This document shows, one piece after another, positions 25,641 to 39,400 of a DNA stretch of 64,000 nt. Source of the DNA: Holacanthus passer. Its lineage: Eukaryota > Chordata > Actinopteri > Pomacanthidae. The position numbers and the translations under genes were made by a program. The DNA lies in contig JAFREQ010000025.1 of the NCBI GenBank assembly GCA_025331565.1, forward strand, positions 992,001 to 1,056,000. Direction: 5' to 3'. Under the pieces are notes generated by a model, which was given only the letters and a program-made list of their open reading frames with translations, did no database searches and was not told the origin of the DNA. Within the stretch, counting starts at the first letter, position 1. Every line of letters begins with the position of its first letter.

Positions 25641-26419
25641 ATTGCAGAGCTGCTCATTGGAGTTTTACTAGGCCCTGGGGAGTAGGCTTCCCTGTGCCCC
25701 TTTAAGTTAATGCATGCCCCCACGTGTGAAGATTCCTCCATCAGGCATGATTTACACCCCCCAGAGGAGCAGAGACAGCAGTACATAGGCATTCACCGCC
25801 GATATTGCAACATTTATATGGCACTTGTAGGTTTTTCCAGGGTCTGCCAGGACCACGCTTATCTGTATCTATCATGAAAAACCATCTTCCAGGAATTTGT
25901 TCTCAGCATGCCACACTTTCTTTTTCCCGTGATCCCAGAAAATTATGCACTTGTGAATTTCAGCATAATCGCAGCTTTATTGTTGTGAACTAGTGAAAAA
26001 GCCTTTGCACGTACAGTGGCGCCACGCTGTCTCTCTCTCTCAAGTGTTTTTCAGTGATGTGTTCAGGGGGAGGTTAGCGAGACTCACCTGTTTTTCTCAT
26101 CTCGTTGTGTTTTGGAATGTAGCTGGAAACAGGTTTGTTCGGTGTACACGAGCCAAACTCAACTTCACATCACAAACCGCTTCCTTTGTGGAGTACAGAC
26201 CATATTGTGTTTGTTTGCCTCTGTGATGTAAATCACACTGATCTCCTCTAATTTTGTCCTCGGGCTTTTCGGAATGAGTTTAATTTATCAGCCAGCCCTT
26301 TATTTCCAAAATAAATCTAACAGGTCCTGACTATGACCTTTCTCTTACATGTTGATGATTTGCATTTTCCACCTTCTTTTTTTTTCCTGCTCTGTGATAT
26401 GGAGTCACACTGTGTGATC

Positions 26420-26560
26420 CATATTCAAATATTATTTAAATCAGTTGCACCGCATTTGCATGTGAAATTGAGGATTTGAAGCCAGGTCGCCTGCATACTG
26501 ATCAGAGGGACAACCTTCATTGGAGAGAGGGTTGATATTGCAAATAAATGGGACAGGGTA
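26420..26560. promoter_or_regulatory. candidate conserved non-coding element with octamer-like site
   Basis: It contains GCATTTGCATGTGAAATT, an ATTTGCAT octamer on one strand, with AAATATTATTTAAATCA before it and TTGATATTGCAAATAAATGG after it. It resembles vertebrate developmental enhancers in base style. No conservation data are available here. Confidence 0.25.
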
Positions 26561-29500
26561 TTAATAATTGTCATGAAAGGAGTCTTCTATATTGCACACT
26601 GCCATAAAAGTGTTTTTCCCTCTCATGTAATGAATCTGATATCGTTCTCAACCCCTTTTGCTTTCAGCTCAGGAAATGATTATAGTCTCTTCGAATAGAG
26701 AGACCCAGCCATGGTGTCACTTTTTAGGACAAAATTACCCACAAGATGTTCGCACAGCAAAAAACCTTTTATATTTGCAGCCAGGGGAAAAAAAACTAAA
26801 CACACACATAATGCTGTTCTAAAGAGGGTTATGTCACCTACACGTCGTGCTCTGCAAGACAAGTGATGTCATATGTCGGAGCAATTGTGAATTTGGACAA
26901 ATAGTATCAAATGCTAAATGTTAACAACGCTACAGCTATTTTTTTTTTTCTTTCTATTATACCCAAATAGCCTATCTTAATAATTGTCAATACAGAATGA
27001 CCTTAGTTTTACTAGAGTCTCTGGGAAGCTGAATTACTTTTTGTAGTACTAAAGTGAAACTTGTATAACCATAGGTGCAAGCACTAAGTCTACCGACTGA
27101 TTTCCATCAAAAGTGAATTATTTGTTCCGTCATAGTCTGACAGAGAGAAAAAAAAATAGATTTTATGCATATTATGTGCTTCATATTACACACATACACA
27201 AAACAAAAGCACATGACAGATGATGTAGAAAGGCATTAAAACATGAGTCTCACATGTACATCAGACTTGTGACGGCTGATAGGAAGAGTTAAGTGTGCGT
27301 TAGTGTGTGTTATTTATTCATTTATGCATTGTGTTATAGATGTTGTTTAACATGAAAAAGTGTGTGCTGCTTGTCTCAATATTCAGATAAATTCATGTGG
27401 TCTGTCTGACATTATATGTCTGCAATTCGAATCCTGCAGCCGTCTTTTATTGATTTTTATTTGCTGAAATATTTGTTACCATGACTCTGTTGCATTTGAC
27501 TGTTATGTGGTTGAAATCATTGCTGGGACTCATGCCGATAGATTTTCTGATTACCATATAGAAATGTATGAAAAAAAGGAACAAATCGTCAAATCTTCGT
27601 ATTGAACAGCCAAATTCAATCCAACAAAATTCTCAGTCAGGTTCAGCCCCAGTTCTCATATCTGTACCTTCTAACGTTTAGGTGTAATATCATGTTGCAG
27701 CCTCTCCTCTGGTCTCTCAGTATCGGGGCTGAACACCTCCAACTACCCTCGTTACTATAAGTGCAATAAAACCTTTGCAAGTAAAAAGCCAATATTTTGT
27801 CAATACACCTGTTCAACAAGCATGAACGTGCACAAAGTGATATTTCAATCTGCTCCATCTACAGTTTCTCATCCACCGTCGCTACGTTTAACACTAGCAC
27901 AGCGCTCCAGCTCAGCTAATAGAGAATTGCTAAAGCGAAAGCCATCTGTCTGTAGTTTAACTGTTTATTTTACGAATCTTAAAATGTGGCATGTTCTTGT
28001 AAACTTGGCTGCTGGCTGAGACGAAGCAGCCTTTCCTCCCTGTACCAGCTCTACCTGCAGGCAGTGAATCACTGAGGGAGGAGGACAGAGGACAGGATGA
28101 ATAACTGATACTGACTCATGTCTCTGTTCTTCATTCTTTTTTAAACTTCACTCAGTGTTGTGATGTCAGGAATCTCATTTGTGTTATTGACATTTCCAAT
28201 TTGTTTCCAGTGAGATATTATTGTAAAGTGTATGTATGCAGAGTGGATGTGGTGACTCAGTTGTAAACTTTACTGTTGCTGCTTCAGAAACAAATGCAAC
28301 CCTCCGTAAATGGTTCAAACGTACAGACAAGCAGAAAGACAAAGTGTAATTAATGTGACAGATTGCCAGTGTGCAGTCACAGTGTTAATATGAAAGTGTT
28401 ATAACTTTTTTTTTTTTCTTTTACTGACTCACGTAGATTCTGGTTGCCTTTAAAGTTGATAATAAGTGCAGGTATGTGTGTTATTTTTCTGTTCAAATGC
28501 AGTTGGATAGTTAAAATAAGTGCTTTTTAAGTAAGTTTTTGTTCAGTCAGGGGAGAAATAGGAGTCCTTCATTACTGGCAGCACACTTTTTGAAGGTCAA
28601 ATGTTTTCTTTTATACTTCTATGAATAAACTGGTGCCTTTGCCAGGGATGAAGAACCACGACCAGAATGCACCAAATTTCACCATTTCAAAAAAGGATCT
28701 CTGCTGCATAACCTCATTTAACCTCATGTATAACAATCAGCATCAACATTAGCACCACACGGCGTATTTTAAATAACCAAAACCGATGTAAACAGGGCTA
28801 ATCAATACCTTTGCATAAATGTGTTTTAAAATGAAAGCAGAGACAAAGCGATGCGACACATGCATGTGTCCCCAGCTGGAATCAAACAAGGGACATAGCT
28901 GGCTTCAAATTGACTTTATGCACATATAATAGCACATATGAAAAAGCAAACGTCTGCCTTCATTTTGGCGTTTGAAGATCTTTCGTGTTAATTGTAGGCA
29001 CTAACCTAAAATAGCAAATTAATTTATTTCATTTCAGTTCATCTTCAACAATAGAGTTTATCTTTATTTTACAAGTGGTGCTGGAGTTTGGACCTTTTCC
29101 CCTTCTCCATACAATTCAGAAATCTATATTGATACTATTAAAATCTAAAGTATAGGGGAACAAGACGAGACTGATCCTTTTTCTTACTCAAATATTCCTA
29201 GCACTGTTTATTTAAGTGTGTGCGTCTTAATTTCATAACCTAAACTCAACATGCGGCAAAGTCGAAAGCTAAATTAGAATTTGATTTGATCATTTCAAAG
29301 CCATCTGAACATGCTACTGTTCATTTGCCTTCATTCCCATTTCAGTTATTTTTATATTTCAAACTTAATAATAGTTCTTTTCTCCTACTGTGACCATGAT
29401 TAAAATGTTGTGTCGAGAAAGAAATATGCGTGCCAGTTTGATGGACAACCACAATTCAGGTGTTTTGGTGTCTCTAGTTTTCCTTTCCTTTACCTTGACA

Positions 29501-29689
29501 TGGCATACCAGCTGAGACCTGCTCCTTACACAAAGGTCTGTTTTTATTCCACCAACTGAAGCAGAGGTAAGGAGGGACAGAATCGATTGTTGCGGGCCAA
29601 ATTGAACCTGTGTCGAGCTGCAGGCAGCCACGAGATAAAGCCTCTGACGCTGTCTGCTGTGTTTATCATCAGGTGGCCTTTTCTGTGTG

Positions 29690-30150
29690 TGCTATGCTGC
29701 GATTTTGATGTGTTAAGTCATAATAGGGGAGCCACCATTCTTTGGAGGGGCTGCCAATAAAATCGCAGACAGAGGGGATTATGTTTCATGTCAGCCCATT
29801 ATTGTTTCCAGTACACTTTTTTTTTTCACCTGGAGAGGCCTCTGCCTCGATTTTTGCTGCTTTCTATCCTGCTTTGCCTTGGTCCACTTTTTTTGGTCCG
29901 ATTCAAGAGGCGAAGTTTTCCGTGTGCTGCCCTTTAAATGGTTTAATCTTATTTCATTGTGAGCTTCTGCTTGTGCACAGAAGTCACAGAAGTTGCGAGG
30001 CCTGGGTCAAGAGAAGAGAGATCCTTTTCCTTTATATGGAAAAGATAAAGCCACACCAGAGCTTGTTTCAATTATTTGCATTCGCTCATCGGATGCCGCA
30101 TGCTCAGCAGGACAATGATGCTCTTGTTTTCACCAAAGTGACTCATGGTT
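29690..30150. promoter_or_regulatory. candidate conserved non-coding block (hosts a 136-codon chance frame)
   Basis: This is a 460-base block with low repeat content and many factor-like cores: TTTATCATCAGGTGG, CCATTATTGTTTCC (SOX-like), CTTTATATGG (one base from a CArG box, CC(A/T)6GG) and CAATTATTTGCATTC. A 136-codon open frame runs through 29742-30152, but its translation is not recognisable as any protein and has no exon-like splice context. I treat it as a by-product of a stop-poor block. Confidence 0.22.
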
Positions 30151-32350
30151 AGATTTAACTGCCACCATACAGCTAATCATCACAGACCTACCACCATTAG
30201 ATGGTCAGTTTATCAATACAGTTAATTTGTTGATTAACCCAAATAATAAGTCACAGTCTTCATTAAATTCTTGACCAGTTCATACTTGACCGTCAGACTC
30301 ACATGCAGCAGATCTGCCTTAGTCATCTATTGAAGACACAGCTGCAAAATAGTTTTATTGCTCCTGACTATGTCCTCTGCCAAACCTTCTCCCTCCACTA
30401 ACACTGATAATTTTCCACTGTGAGTGTGCTCCTGTAAGTGTAAAACCTTGGCAGAGGATGCTCAAACAGTGTGTTTGGTCTGCCTTCGACTTGAATATGC
30501 CCCGACAGCACACTCTCTCTCAGCTTGTGTGACCTTTGCTTGCGGTTTAGTCTTCAAGAATCCCTGTTCCAGGATAGCCTGTCTTAGGAAGACCTCGTGT
30601 TGTGAGTCAACACATACTCAGTGGAGTGTGCGATCTGTGTTACACAAGTCGTTATCCGGGATGACCAGCTAAATACTGCCCACCTGTTCCCAGAGAAGGT
30701 GGGCAATTGCCTCGTAGCTAATCAGGCAGGCCATTAGCAGGAAATGACAATGACTCCAGTAATTTTATGGGCACATTTAAAGCTTTCTTCTTTGAGGAAG
30801 ACGACGATAATCCCCTCTTTCTGCCCTTGGGCTACGTTTCCAAGCTGACTTAATCAAGTGCAGAAAAGAATTGTAGCAGTGCTTCTCAAGCATGCAGCAC
30901 AGATCTCCAGGATGTGTTTAGATGCCAGCGATTTCTTGGCTGTACTGTACTGACATACGCCCCCATCTCTTGGTTTAAGGGGGAAAAAAAGGGTCCCCAA
31001 AGCCAACCCCCTCCTCTGTTCTTTTAGAAATGCTCACTTCAGGCAGTCGATACTTGCAGCTTCAAGCCGGGGAGAGTCTGAATTTAACTGTATGGATACG
31101 AAGCCTTAACCACAGGTTCTCACTCTGGTCGTCCGTCAGCTTCTATAGCTTCGTCTTGTCCCACTTTACCTTCAAGTGCTGACCACCTGCTGTCAACAAT
31201 GATGGGAAAAAGCCACATACATGTATTATGGACCACAACTAAGACAGCCCTTAAGGTGTAATAACAGTGTGATTTCCCCCTCTGTCCATATTATTTTATA
31301 TGAAAAGTCATTGTTCAGTCAGAGGCTTCTACTTCAGCTACTTCACCACAGCATTTTTGTAGTTGGTGGTGCTTTTTTTTCTCGTCCTCACTCTCCTGAA
31401 TAGAGACTCGTAATAATCAGCCTACAAGGGCCTCCAAGGTAGACGTCAACATAGGCTTGTACATTATGGCTGTAAGAGTCCAATCATCTACCGCTTGGCC
31501 CAATGGCTGCCTAAACAGTATGAAGGAAGCCAGGAACCTTTCTTTGACTGCTTAATTCATCCTCTCAGAGATCCTCAATCCTTAGTTTTTGACCATATTG
31601 AATCTACTATCCACATTTCAAATCAGATAACATTGAGGTACATTGAGGTAAAACCAGGAAAGTCCTTAAATTATCCCCCAGAAAAAAAAAAAAAACTGTC
31701 TCTCCAGTGATTGGAATCATTTTGTAATAATAATTCTCCCCTCAGGATGTGTTTTGCAAACACATTCCTGGTACTTTGAAGGTTAACATTTCATTTTCTC
31801 CGTGACCTATATTCATGGCATAGTACAGTACATTCAGGGCAATGGCAGCTTTCAGCGAAGCCTAAAGCTGTTGGTTATTAGAATAGGCTGATTGGCTGCA
31901 AGCTACAAACCCCCTTAAGTGATGGCTAAATGGGAGCACACAATGAAGCTGCCTTGGGCTACAAGATAACAGCACTAACACCCCACAGTACTGTATGTCT
32001 TTTGCAGTTCTACTTCCCTAATGTTTTGGCAGCCCTGTGGCACTTAGCACCTGAAATAGTCGACTCTGAACAGGCCACGGGCATCAGAGGCCTCTCTGTC
32101 CACAGCGCACTGAGTTTGCTGACATTTTCTCTTTTTCATTCCTTATAATGGAAAAACAACAGTTTTAGTAATTCCAACTTCTGGATTTAAAAAAAAAACG
32201 CAGCATCTTAAAAAATGTTTTTTAAAAACCTTTCAAGATGTAGTTTTGTAGTCGGAGGCAGACTGAGGTGAAAGTGGAGCCAGATGTAGATATTGTTGGT
32301 GTGATTTTTGTGAACACACAGGGGCATCATCCAGCATCAAACCAGCAATG

Positions 32351-32660
32351 TGAGACTTTTACCTATAAATGAACATGCAGTGAAGGTTGCATTCAAGCCC
32401 TTGCCAAACGAGTTCACACATTTCGCAGTATGGCAGGTTTTAAATCTGGAATCTGTGACGCACTGGTCGTGAATCCACCAACCAGCAACGATCGGCCAGA
32501 GATAAAAGTGGGAACAACCACAGAGACGGAGCAGGCTACAGCGACTAGGAGCACGGTGGAGCCGATGGCGTCAGTGTTTGTGAAATTGATTTGTGTAATT
32601 ACTCTCACTGCCAGAAGGGAGAGACAAAAGTTCCGCATTGCAGGTTTAATGCGACTTTTT
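32351..32660 (+). repeat. dispersed repeat family R1, copy 2
   Basis: It shares the left block CTTGCCAAACGAGTTCACAC (32400 onward) and the right block TGTGTAATTACTCTCACTGC with GAGACAAAAGTTCC and GCAGGTTTAA with 9876-10080. The interior, about 32425-32580, has no match in the other copy and is GC-rich. Open frames on both strands here (100 codons + and 121 codons -) come from this interior and are not recognisable. Confidence 0.75.
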
Positions 32661-33429
32661 TTAAAACTTTTGAGTAGCCTGATGTCTTTGGGTGGAAGAG
32701 ATTCCAGTGACATTTTCTCAGAAACAACATGATTGGATGGAGATAACTGAACCCTTTTATGGCTATTGAGCATCTTCAATTGATATTGAGGATTGTAGAT
32801 TCATCTGAACTACACGGACTGAATGTGAAAAATCCACCTGAGCAGTTTCCAAACCAGACCCAGGCAAAAAAGACTGTGGTGGTTGAGATGGAATATGATA
32901 TAACTATGCAGGTTTCCTTTCTCATAATCAAGTTTTGACTGAAAGCAAATAGCATAAAGGTTGGAATATATTCAGGGTATGATTTATTTTTTATTTTATT
33001 TACTTTTAGCCCTTGTCAGAAAAATTTAGAATATGCGTGCAGTGGATTTGAGTATTGGCAAACAACATGACTGTAGTGGTGTTGTTCACTGTAGCTCATA
33101 TCGGAGGCTTATTTGTTGCATTACATGGTCACTGTGTAGTTTAAATGTAGTTAAGGATGAGAAACATCCTGTTCGAGCTTTGTTATTTTTGTCAGTAGCC
33201 CTATGTATGTATGATATTATACTGTATATTGGGCCTATTACAATTGGGATACATAACATTTGGGAAACATTTACCCTAATGAATTATGAATTGTCAAAGA
33301 GTTTTAGTGTCATAGAATTTTCTGTACATGTCTTTGAGCTTAAATTGGATTGATCTAAAACACTAATGTGAGTTCGAGAACTCTTAAAGCTTAATAAGTT
33401 TCTGTCAATGCAACTTCAATTTCCTCATC

Positions 33430-33740
33430 TCACAGGGCCTCCCTATGCATCGGCTCTCGTCATTACTGTCCCCTTCTGTTGGCCCGGGGAGGGTGTAGAC
33501 TGCCACGCGTCCTCTCCGGTTCACATGGAGTCACCAGCTGCTTCTTTTCACTCGTCAGTGAGATGCACTATTCGACCTTAATGGACCAAGCGCGATTTGC
33601 CTCTCATTCACCCGTTCACACACCGATGGCGGCAGATCAGTTAGTTTAGGGTTGAGTGTTTTGCTCAAGGACACTTTGACACGTGGACGGGGGGGGAAGC
33701 CGGGGATCAAACCCCGATCAGCTTCTGATATTAGACGAGA
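33430..33740 (-). repeat. SINE-like teleost repeat block, tRNA-like end reversed
   Basis: I recognise CGGGGAGGGTGTAGACTGCC (33485 onward), TTCACCCGTTCACACACCGA (33607 onward) and TTGCTCAAGGACACTTTGAC (33661 onward) as very common teleost repeat strings. GGGGATCAAACCCC, read on the minus strand, gives GGGGTTTGATCCCC, close to the RNA polymerase III B-box (GGTTCGANTCC). This suggests a tRNA-derived SINE lying on the minus strand, or two nested elements. Confidence 0.55.
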
Positions 33741-36173
33741 TCTGACGTTCTCAAGGTGGTGTGGTTCTAAGCTTTGGTGTTGTAATGATCCCACCCCTCT
33801 CTGCAGAGACACCCAGACTGAATAGGAGAAGTGGCGATTGCAGCATCATTAACACGATCCCTCACTGGCCTCCCACCTACAACCCCCAAGCAGTCTAAAC
33901 TACACACAAATGGTTTTGATATTGAGTTTGATATTGTTTGTATTATTTGATATTTCCTTGTGAACACCCACAAGAACTGTATCTTAAGGACAAAGACGTG
34001 AAATCAAAATGAAACATGCTTACTTTTATTTGCATAGCATTTGTGGTATTTTGCAGCCTTCACTGCCAAAATGCCTTTCAGCGATATTTTTTTTCATACA
34101 CTGATTAATGCAAGAGCCTGATTGTCTCATACTCTTCCAGTAAAAGCCAATCAATGCCTCTGCTTTTTCACCCATCTATGTTTCTATGTGTTTCGGTCAT
34201 GCCACATACATCACATTCCTGGACTGCTCCCAATGCTATATTCAGCCACTTTGTTAAGGGGGGTGTAAAAACAAGAAAATCAGGCAGTTAATTCATCTCC
34301 CAGCTCGAAAGTCTCATTACACTGCTGATGAGTTTAAGGATTGCCTGAGGTGGTGGAAAGAGGCTGTGTTTATGGCTCGGCAATCGTGCGTACCGAGTCT
34401 CCTTGTCTCATGTGGATGGAAAACAAAAGACATGCCGACACTCCGGCCAAATTAATACTGAACACATCCTTGCTTAAAGACTTCATGATTGCACACTTAC
34501 TTAAACATATGTTTCGGAGGAGATGCGATGTCCTATGAAGTCTTTGTACGGTGGCTGCTAAATGAAGACAGATATGGTTGGTGGCAGAATTGATTTGACC
34601 TTTCTTGCCGTGTAAGGGATATGAATCTCTCCACATCTACTATATTAGTGTGATATAGGGACACAGGCAATCCTAATTTAGGCAGTTACATGTAGGTCAC
34701 AGCACAGCTACAAGCAGAAGTGGACCAAGTTTATATAACCCACATGCCTGCTCTATAGCTTTTTTAGAAACCATCTAGGCATCTATTTCAGCAAGTAGTC
34801 GAAACATTCTGTACATGTTTGTTTTTCCAAAAGTAAATTTAAAGAAAAGGGGATTAAAGGAATGTTTGCAGCTGGTAGCATAGCAATCACAAAAGACTAC
34901 TTTTAGAGGTTTGTGAGTTAATACTGAAATATTCAGATCTTGTCGACTTGCTATCCACAGATTCTGCAGGGCGCGTAAAGTCGGGTTTGCATCACAGGTT
35001 GACTTGTGCTGATTGGCGTGGAGGCTGCTGGATCATGTCTGTATAGTAATTTTACTGAGTTCTCATGCAGCAAGTTACTCCAAAGACTTTCAAGAAGTTA
35101 GTGAAAATTTGACACTGAAAACATCACATTTTCAGACGCATGTGGTTGCAGGTGTTGCAGTCTCACATACCTGCTATCGAAAAGGATGATTCCCCGAAAC
35201 TGAACATTCAGAAATAGCATAACCCTGTGGTTTGACTGTTTAAACACTGGCTGCAGTGGAAAATAAATAACGAATGAGTGGAATGATTTTGGTACAAGTT
35301 GATGGTATTTAAAAGAGAAGATATTCAGTTTGTTATTTATGTCATTTGCAAAACAAAGTGATTTTTATTGTTGCCTCAGTTTGTTTATGATCCAACACTC
35401 TTGCACATATGCACATATATGAGTTGCTAAGGTCGGGATGATGGTTCAAATACAACTTTGCTGCATTTCTATCGAGGACTGTGCCTTTAGCTAAATAATT
35501 CAAAATGTATTTCTCCTGCCGCTGCCAAATACCTTGTACCCAGTTCCACATCTTCCAGTCAGTGAGCCTATTTAATGCACTCAGTTACCTTCCCATCCCC
35601 AGCTCCACTTCTGTTGTTAGGGAACCACCATAACCAGTCATCTGCGCTGGAAGATAAAACCAATATGCTGAGGGGATGTGACCTACCATCTGACAGATGT
35701 CTCTTCAGTATGACTGCTCAGCTTAAAGCCAATCAAGAAGAGCCTGGCTGTCTTTTCTCCTCCAGTGAATACATAATTTCTGTCTAAATCTCATCAATAA
35801 TCAGGGACGGCGATGGCGGCAATTGCCGTGATTGCCAGAGTTCACAGAGCAATACTTGAAAAATGTAAAGGATTGCTGTCTCCATGGATGGATGGTGTAA
35901 ATCAAACACAGAGTGATTAAGGGCAGACATTCCTCATTGGTATTGTGGTCGCTTGGGACTCGTGACGTGAGTCGTACTGTCAGCAGAATGGACAGGAATT
36001 CTAATTTTCCATTAGAGGTAAGCAAGAGCTAAACGTGTATTGGAAAAAAAAAAAAAAAAAAAGTTAGCGTGAGCTCTGTGAACTCACCTTATGTTAGTGT
36101 TATAAAATGTTTGGAGTGCTGTGATTTTGCTTTAATGTCAAAGCACTGTTGTCTGTGACTGAAGACATGCATT

Positions 36174-36420
36174 TAAAGGAATAGTTTGACAATTTGGGAA
36201 ATATGCTTTTATTCATTTTTTACAGCATCATATGAGAAGATTGATACCAGTCTCACATCTGTCTCTTCATTATAAAGCTGGAGCTAGAGATGGTTAGCTT
36301 AAAGACTGGAAATGATGGAAAACAAACAACTGAACAACTGAAGTTAATTAATAAACACATTGTAATTTGTTTGTTTAATCGATATAAAGAACCCATCTTT
36401 TAGAGGAGGTTATTATGGAT
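36174..36420 (+). repeat. abundant teleost interspersed repeat, degraded
   Basis: It begins AAAGGAATAGTTTGACAATT and TGGGAAATATGCTT, continues with GATGAGAAGATTGATACC-like and GGTTAGCTTAAAGACTGGAAA segments, and ends near TTTGTTTAATCGATATAAAG. I recognise this as a frequent dispersed repeat in percomorph genomes. The superfamily is not certain to me. Confidence 0.65.
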
Positions 36421-39400
36421 GAAATAAACAAGCTATACCATGTTCATAAATGAGGTAGAGGTGCTGATCGGCTGATGTAGACCAACAGTAACAAAACCAT
36501 AATTATCAAATGTGTGAATAACATCAGACTTCTAGATAAAAAGGCAAAAAAAAAAAAAAAAAAAAGATCTTCACACATATGTTTCCATGACAAACGCTAA
36601 GTAATAATATTTTTCTGTGTGTGGACAAAAGCAAGAACATGTGTGTATATGTAGGTTTTATCACATGTGGTGATTGGGGGGAACAAACGCTGTCTATCTC
36701 CACTGCCTCATCAACAAAAGGAAGCGAGCGAGACAAACACAGTCCTTGAGTCATCACCCACCTTCACACTCTTCTCATGAGTCATGCACAGCCACACATG
36801 TGCAGACGGCTAAGCATTAAAAATGTAATTTCTGAAATATGCTCAGCAGTCGAAGTGATAATTTGAACAGACACATTTTAGCAAATGAAATGGCTTCTCA
36901 TTATGAATTCAGGCATATGTCTGAGTGAGATCAATGACATTTACCTCACAGCTTTAAGGTAGAGCTAATCCTAATATATGCATCAGTTTTCCTTGCTGAG
37001 AGCATGGTTTGAAGTTATATTTGCCACATTACACACTGACAACATTGTGACAAATAGTACTGGTAGTGTGTACATATGAAATTTGAATATCCTGTACACA
37101 ATTTCATACTGAATTGAATTACCGAAATTATAACGCAGTGGTTTCAGTCAGTTCATTTCTTTACATCCCACCAACATATTACATTCATATTATATTGGAG
37201 CGTTGTCATAGCTTATTTCCATCATCACAAGAAAGATATTGTTAAACAAACCCCCCCATTGTTTATTTGCTGCAGTTGAAGTATTTCATTTTCTATCTGT
37301 CAAGTTCTGGGTGACACGTCTTATTTAGGAACTGTAAAGAAAGAGTCAAGTCACCTCGAAAAAAAATAACATGTTGAAATGAATAAACTCCAGTAAGGTT
37401 TGTGTAAATATGGTCATGTCGAGCTTCCTCTGCCTGGCAGCAGTATCTCTCACAGAGGGAGCTCTTGAGCTACAAATGGGAACAGAACAGAAACCCAAAT
37501 GACAGGAGGGGAAAGAGAGAGTCTGAGGAAAGAAGAGAACAAAGAGTTACTAAGATACAGGATGAGGGAGAGGCAGGAAAAACTAAGCAAGATGTTTTGG
37601 AAGGGAATGTGTGGCAGAGTAAAAAAAAAGATAAAGACTTACAATCGAAGCATCTACTGTATTTCACTTAGTCTCAGCGCAGTGACCTTGATGCTGTTAA
37701 TGAAAACCCACCATCGGCGTCCCGGTGAGATTACTCAGAAGTGTTTTTACTCAGACTTGAATTCCATGACAAACATTAAAACATAAAGTTACTAAAGGTT
37801 AAAACAGCAGTAAATGGAGCCTTAAAGATTGACTCACGAAGCTGAAATATATCTTATTTTGTAGAGAAGTGTAACTGAAAGGAATCAGGGTCATCATAAA
37901 TTATTGCATCATTTTTATTATTACAGTTCTGTGCACTGCTTGTGGTCGAAGCCTATAATTTTTGACTTAGTAAATCATCTTTTTTGGTTTTTAGACTGTC
38001 TTTGAGATCCTGAAGTGCAGGATGAATCATGAGGTACATGTACACAGTATTAAATCTGCTCAACGACTAATATGAATTTATAAATAAGACTCCAAATTAA
38101 TGAAGTAGAATTACAAAAAAAAAAAAGGGAAAAAAAGTGGTTTCTGCCATTTTGCAGCGAAATCAAAAACATATGTTCAAGCTGTGGCTTTAGTTTCTGG
38201 TTTCCTTTGTATAAACACTGTGGTCAACTTCAGGTCAGTTCTGATGAATTAAAGGGGACAAGTTTTCATGTTGGGGAAAAAAAGGTATCAAAAAGGGTCA
38301 TTCAGCCCACAGAGAATAATCACCCCACCCTGTAGTTCTCTCGTGGAACTTTTAGATCTTTTTAGCCTTTTTTTCTGCTCCGCAAACTCTGCTCTCACCG
38401 GCCTTGTTTTCCGGCAGGCAGCTGTGGGAACAACACACAGACAAACTAAGCCTGAAGCAGGTAGAGGCAGTAGAGCATCTCACAAGCTAAAAGGCCAAAA
38501 TAGAGCTGAAAGGAGAATATTTGACTTGCATTCATCAGGTGGCTAGTAACACTTCAAATGAATGCTAATGTCTGTCTGTGTCTGCTGGAGGCATACATTG
38601 ATAATTGCTTGAGTTAGGCAACTGTATAAGATAATATTTCAGGATGGTGTGATTACAGCGTCTGCCGTCCCCAAGTGGCAAAACAAATCAGTTAATGCTG
38701 TTGCCACATTTTATCAAGGTTAATCTGGTCTCAAGTGACATTTTAAATACATCATATTTAGATAATATAGACTTCAGATGATAGCGCAAAATGTATAAAA
38801 CTCAAAATGTGTTTTACCAATAAGAAGTGTGGCTGTATGTTCAATCATGAATTATAATTTTGTGATTGTAGAAGTGACACCTTTTTTTTTTTTAAATTGC
38901 TCCTGCAAAAACCTAATCAACACTGCACTTTACACAGCCAGAGTGTAGCTGCTTGTGTCATGATAAGAATGCACCAAATCATTTTCTTGCTCTTTTTTTT
39001 TTTTCCTTTGCTGTTTCCTAAAGTTGATCTTGCCTCCCAGAGATATACTACACAGCATCTTTAACCCTCTTGTGCTTGGCTGTTATTACAGAGAAATGTT
39101 TGACACGTAAATGAAGATGATGGCGTGACGTTTGTTTAGATCTAAACCTTTAATTTCAGAGCAATCATACTTATATACATATTTGAAATGAGATTCCAAA
39201 GTGTGTCAGATTAAATTGGTCATGTTGTAAAATGTTGTGAGGCAGAATTGCTCTGTGTGAGAGCTCAGGTGTCTGTGTGAGTGTGTGTGTGTTTGCTTAC
39301 ACCCTGGAAAAGGCTGCTTGCATCTACTGCATATTAATTAGTATTGCATTACTTAATTTTAAATATTTAAAAACTGGGATTTTGTTTTTGTTTCATTTAG

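Noticed and set aside
33690..33740. A true tRNA gene
   Set aside because: Only a B-box-like string is seen; no acceptor stem or anticodon arm could be folded, and the flanks are dispersed-repeat sequence.
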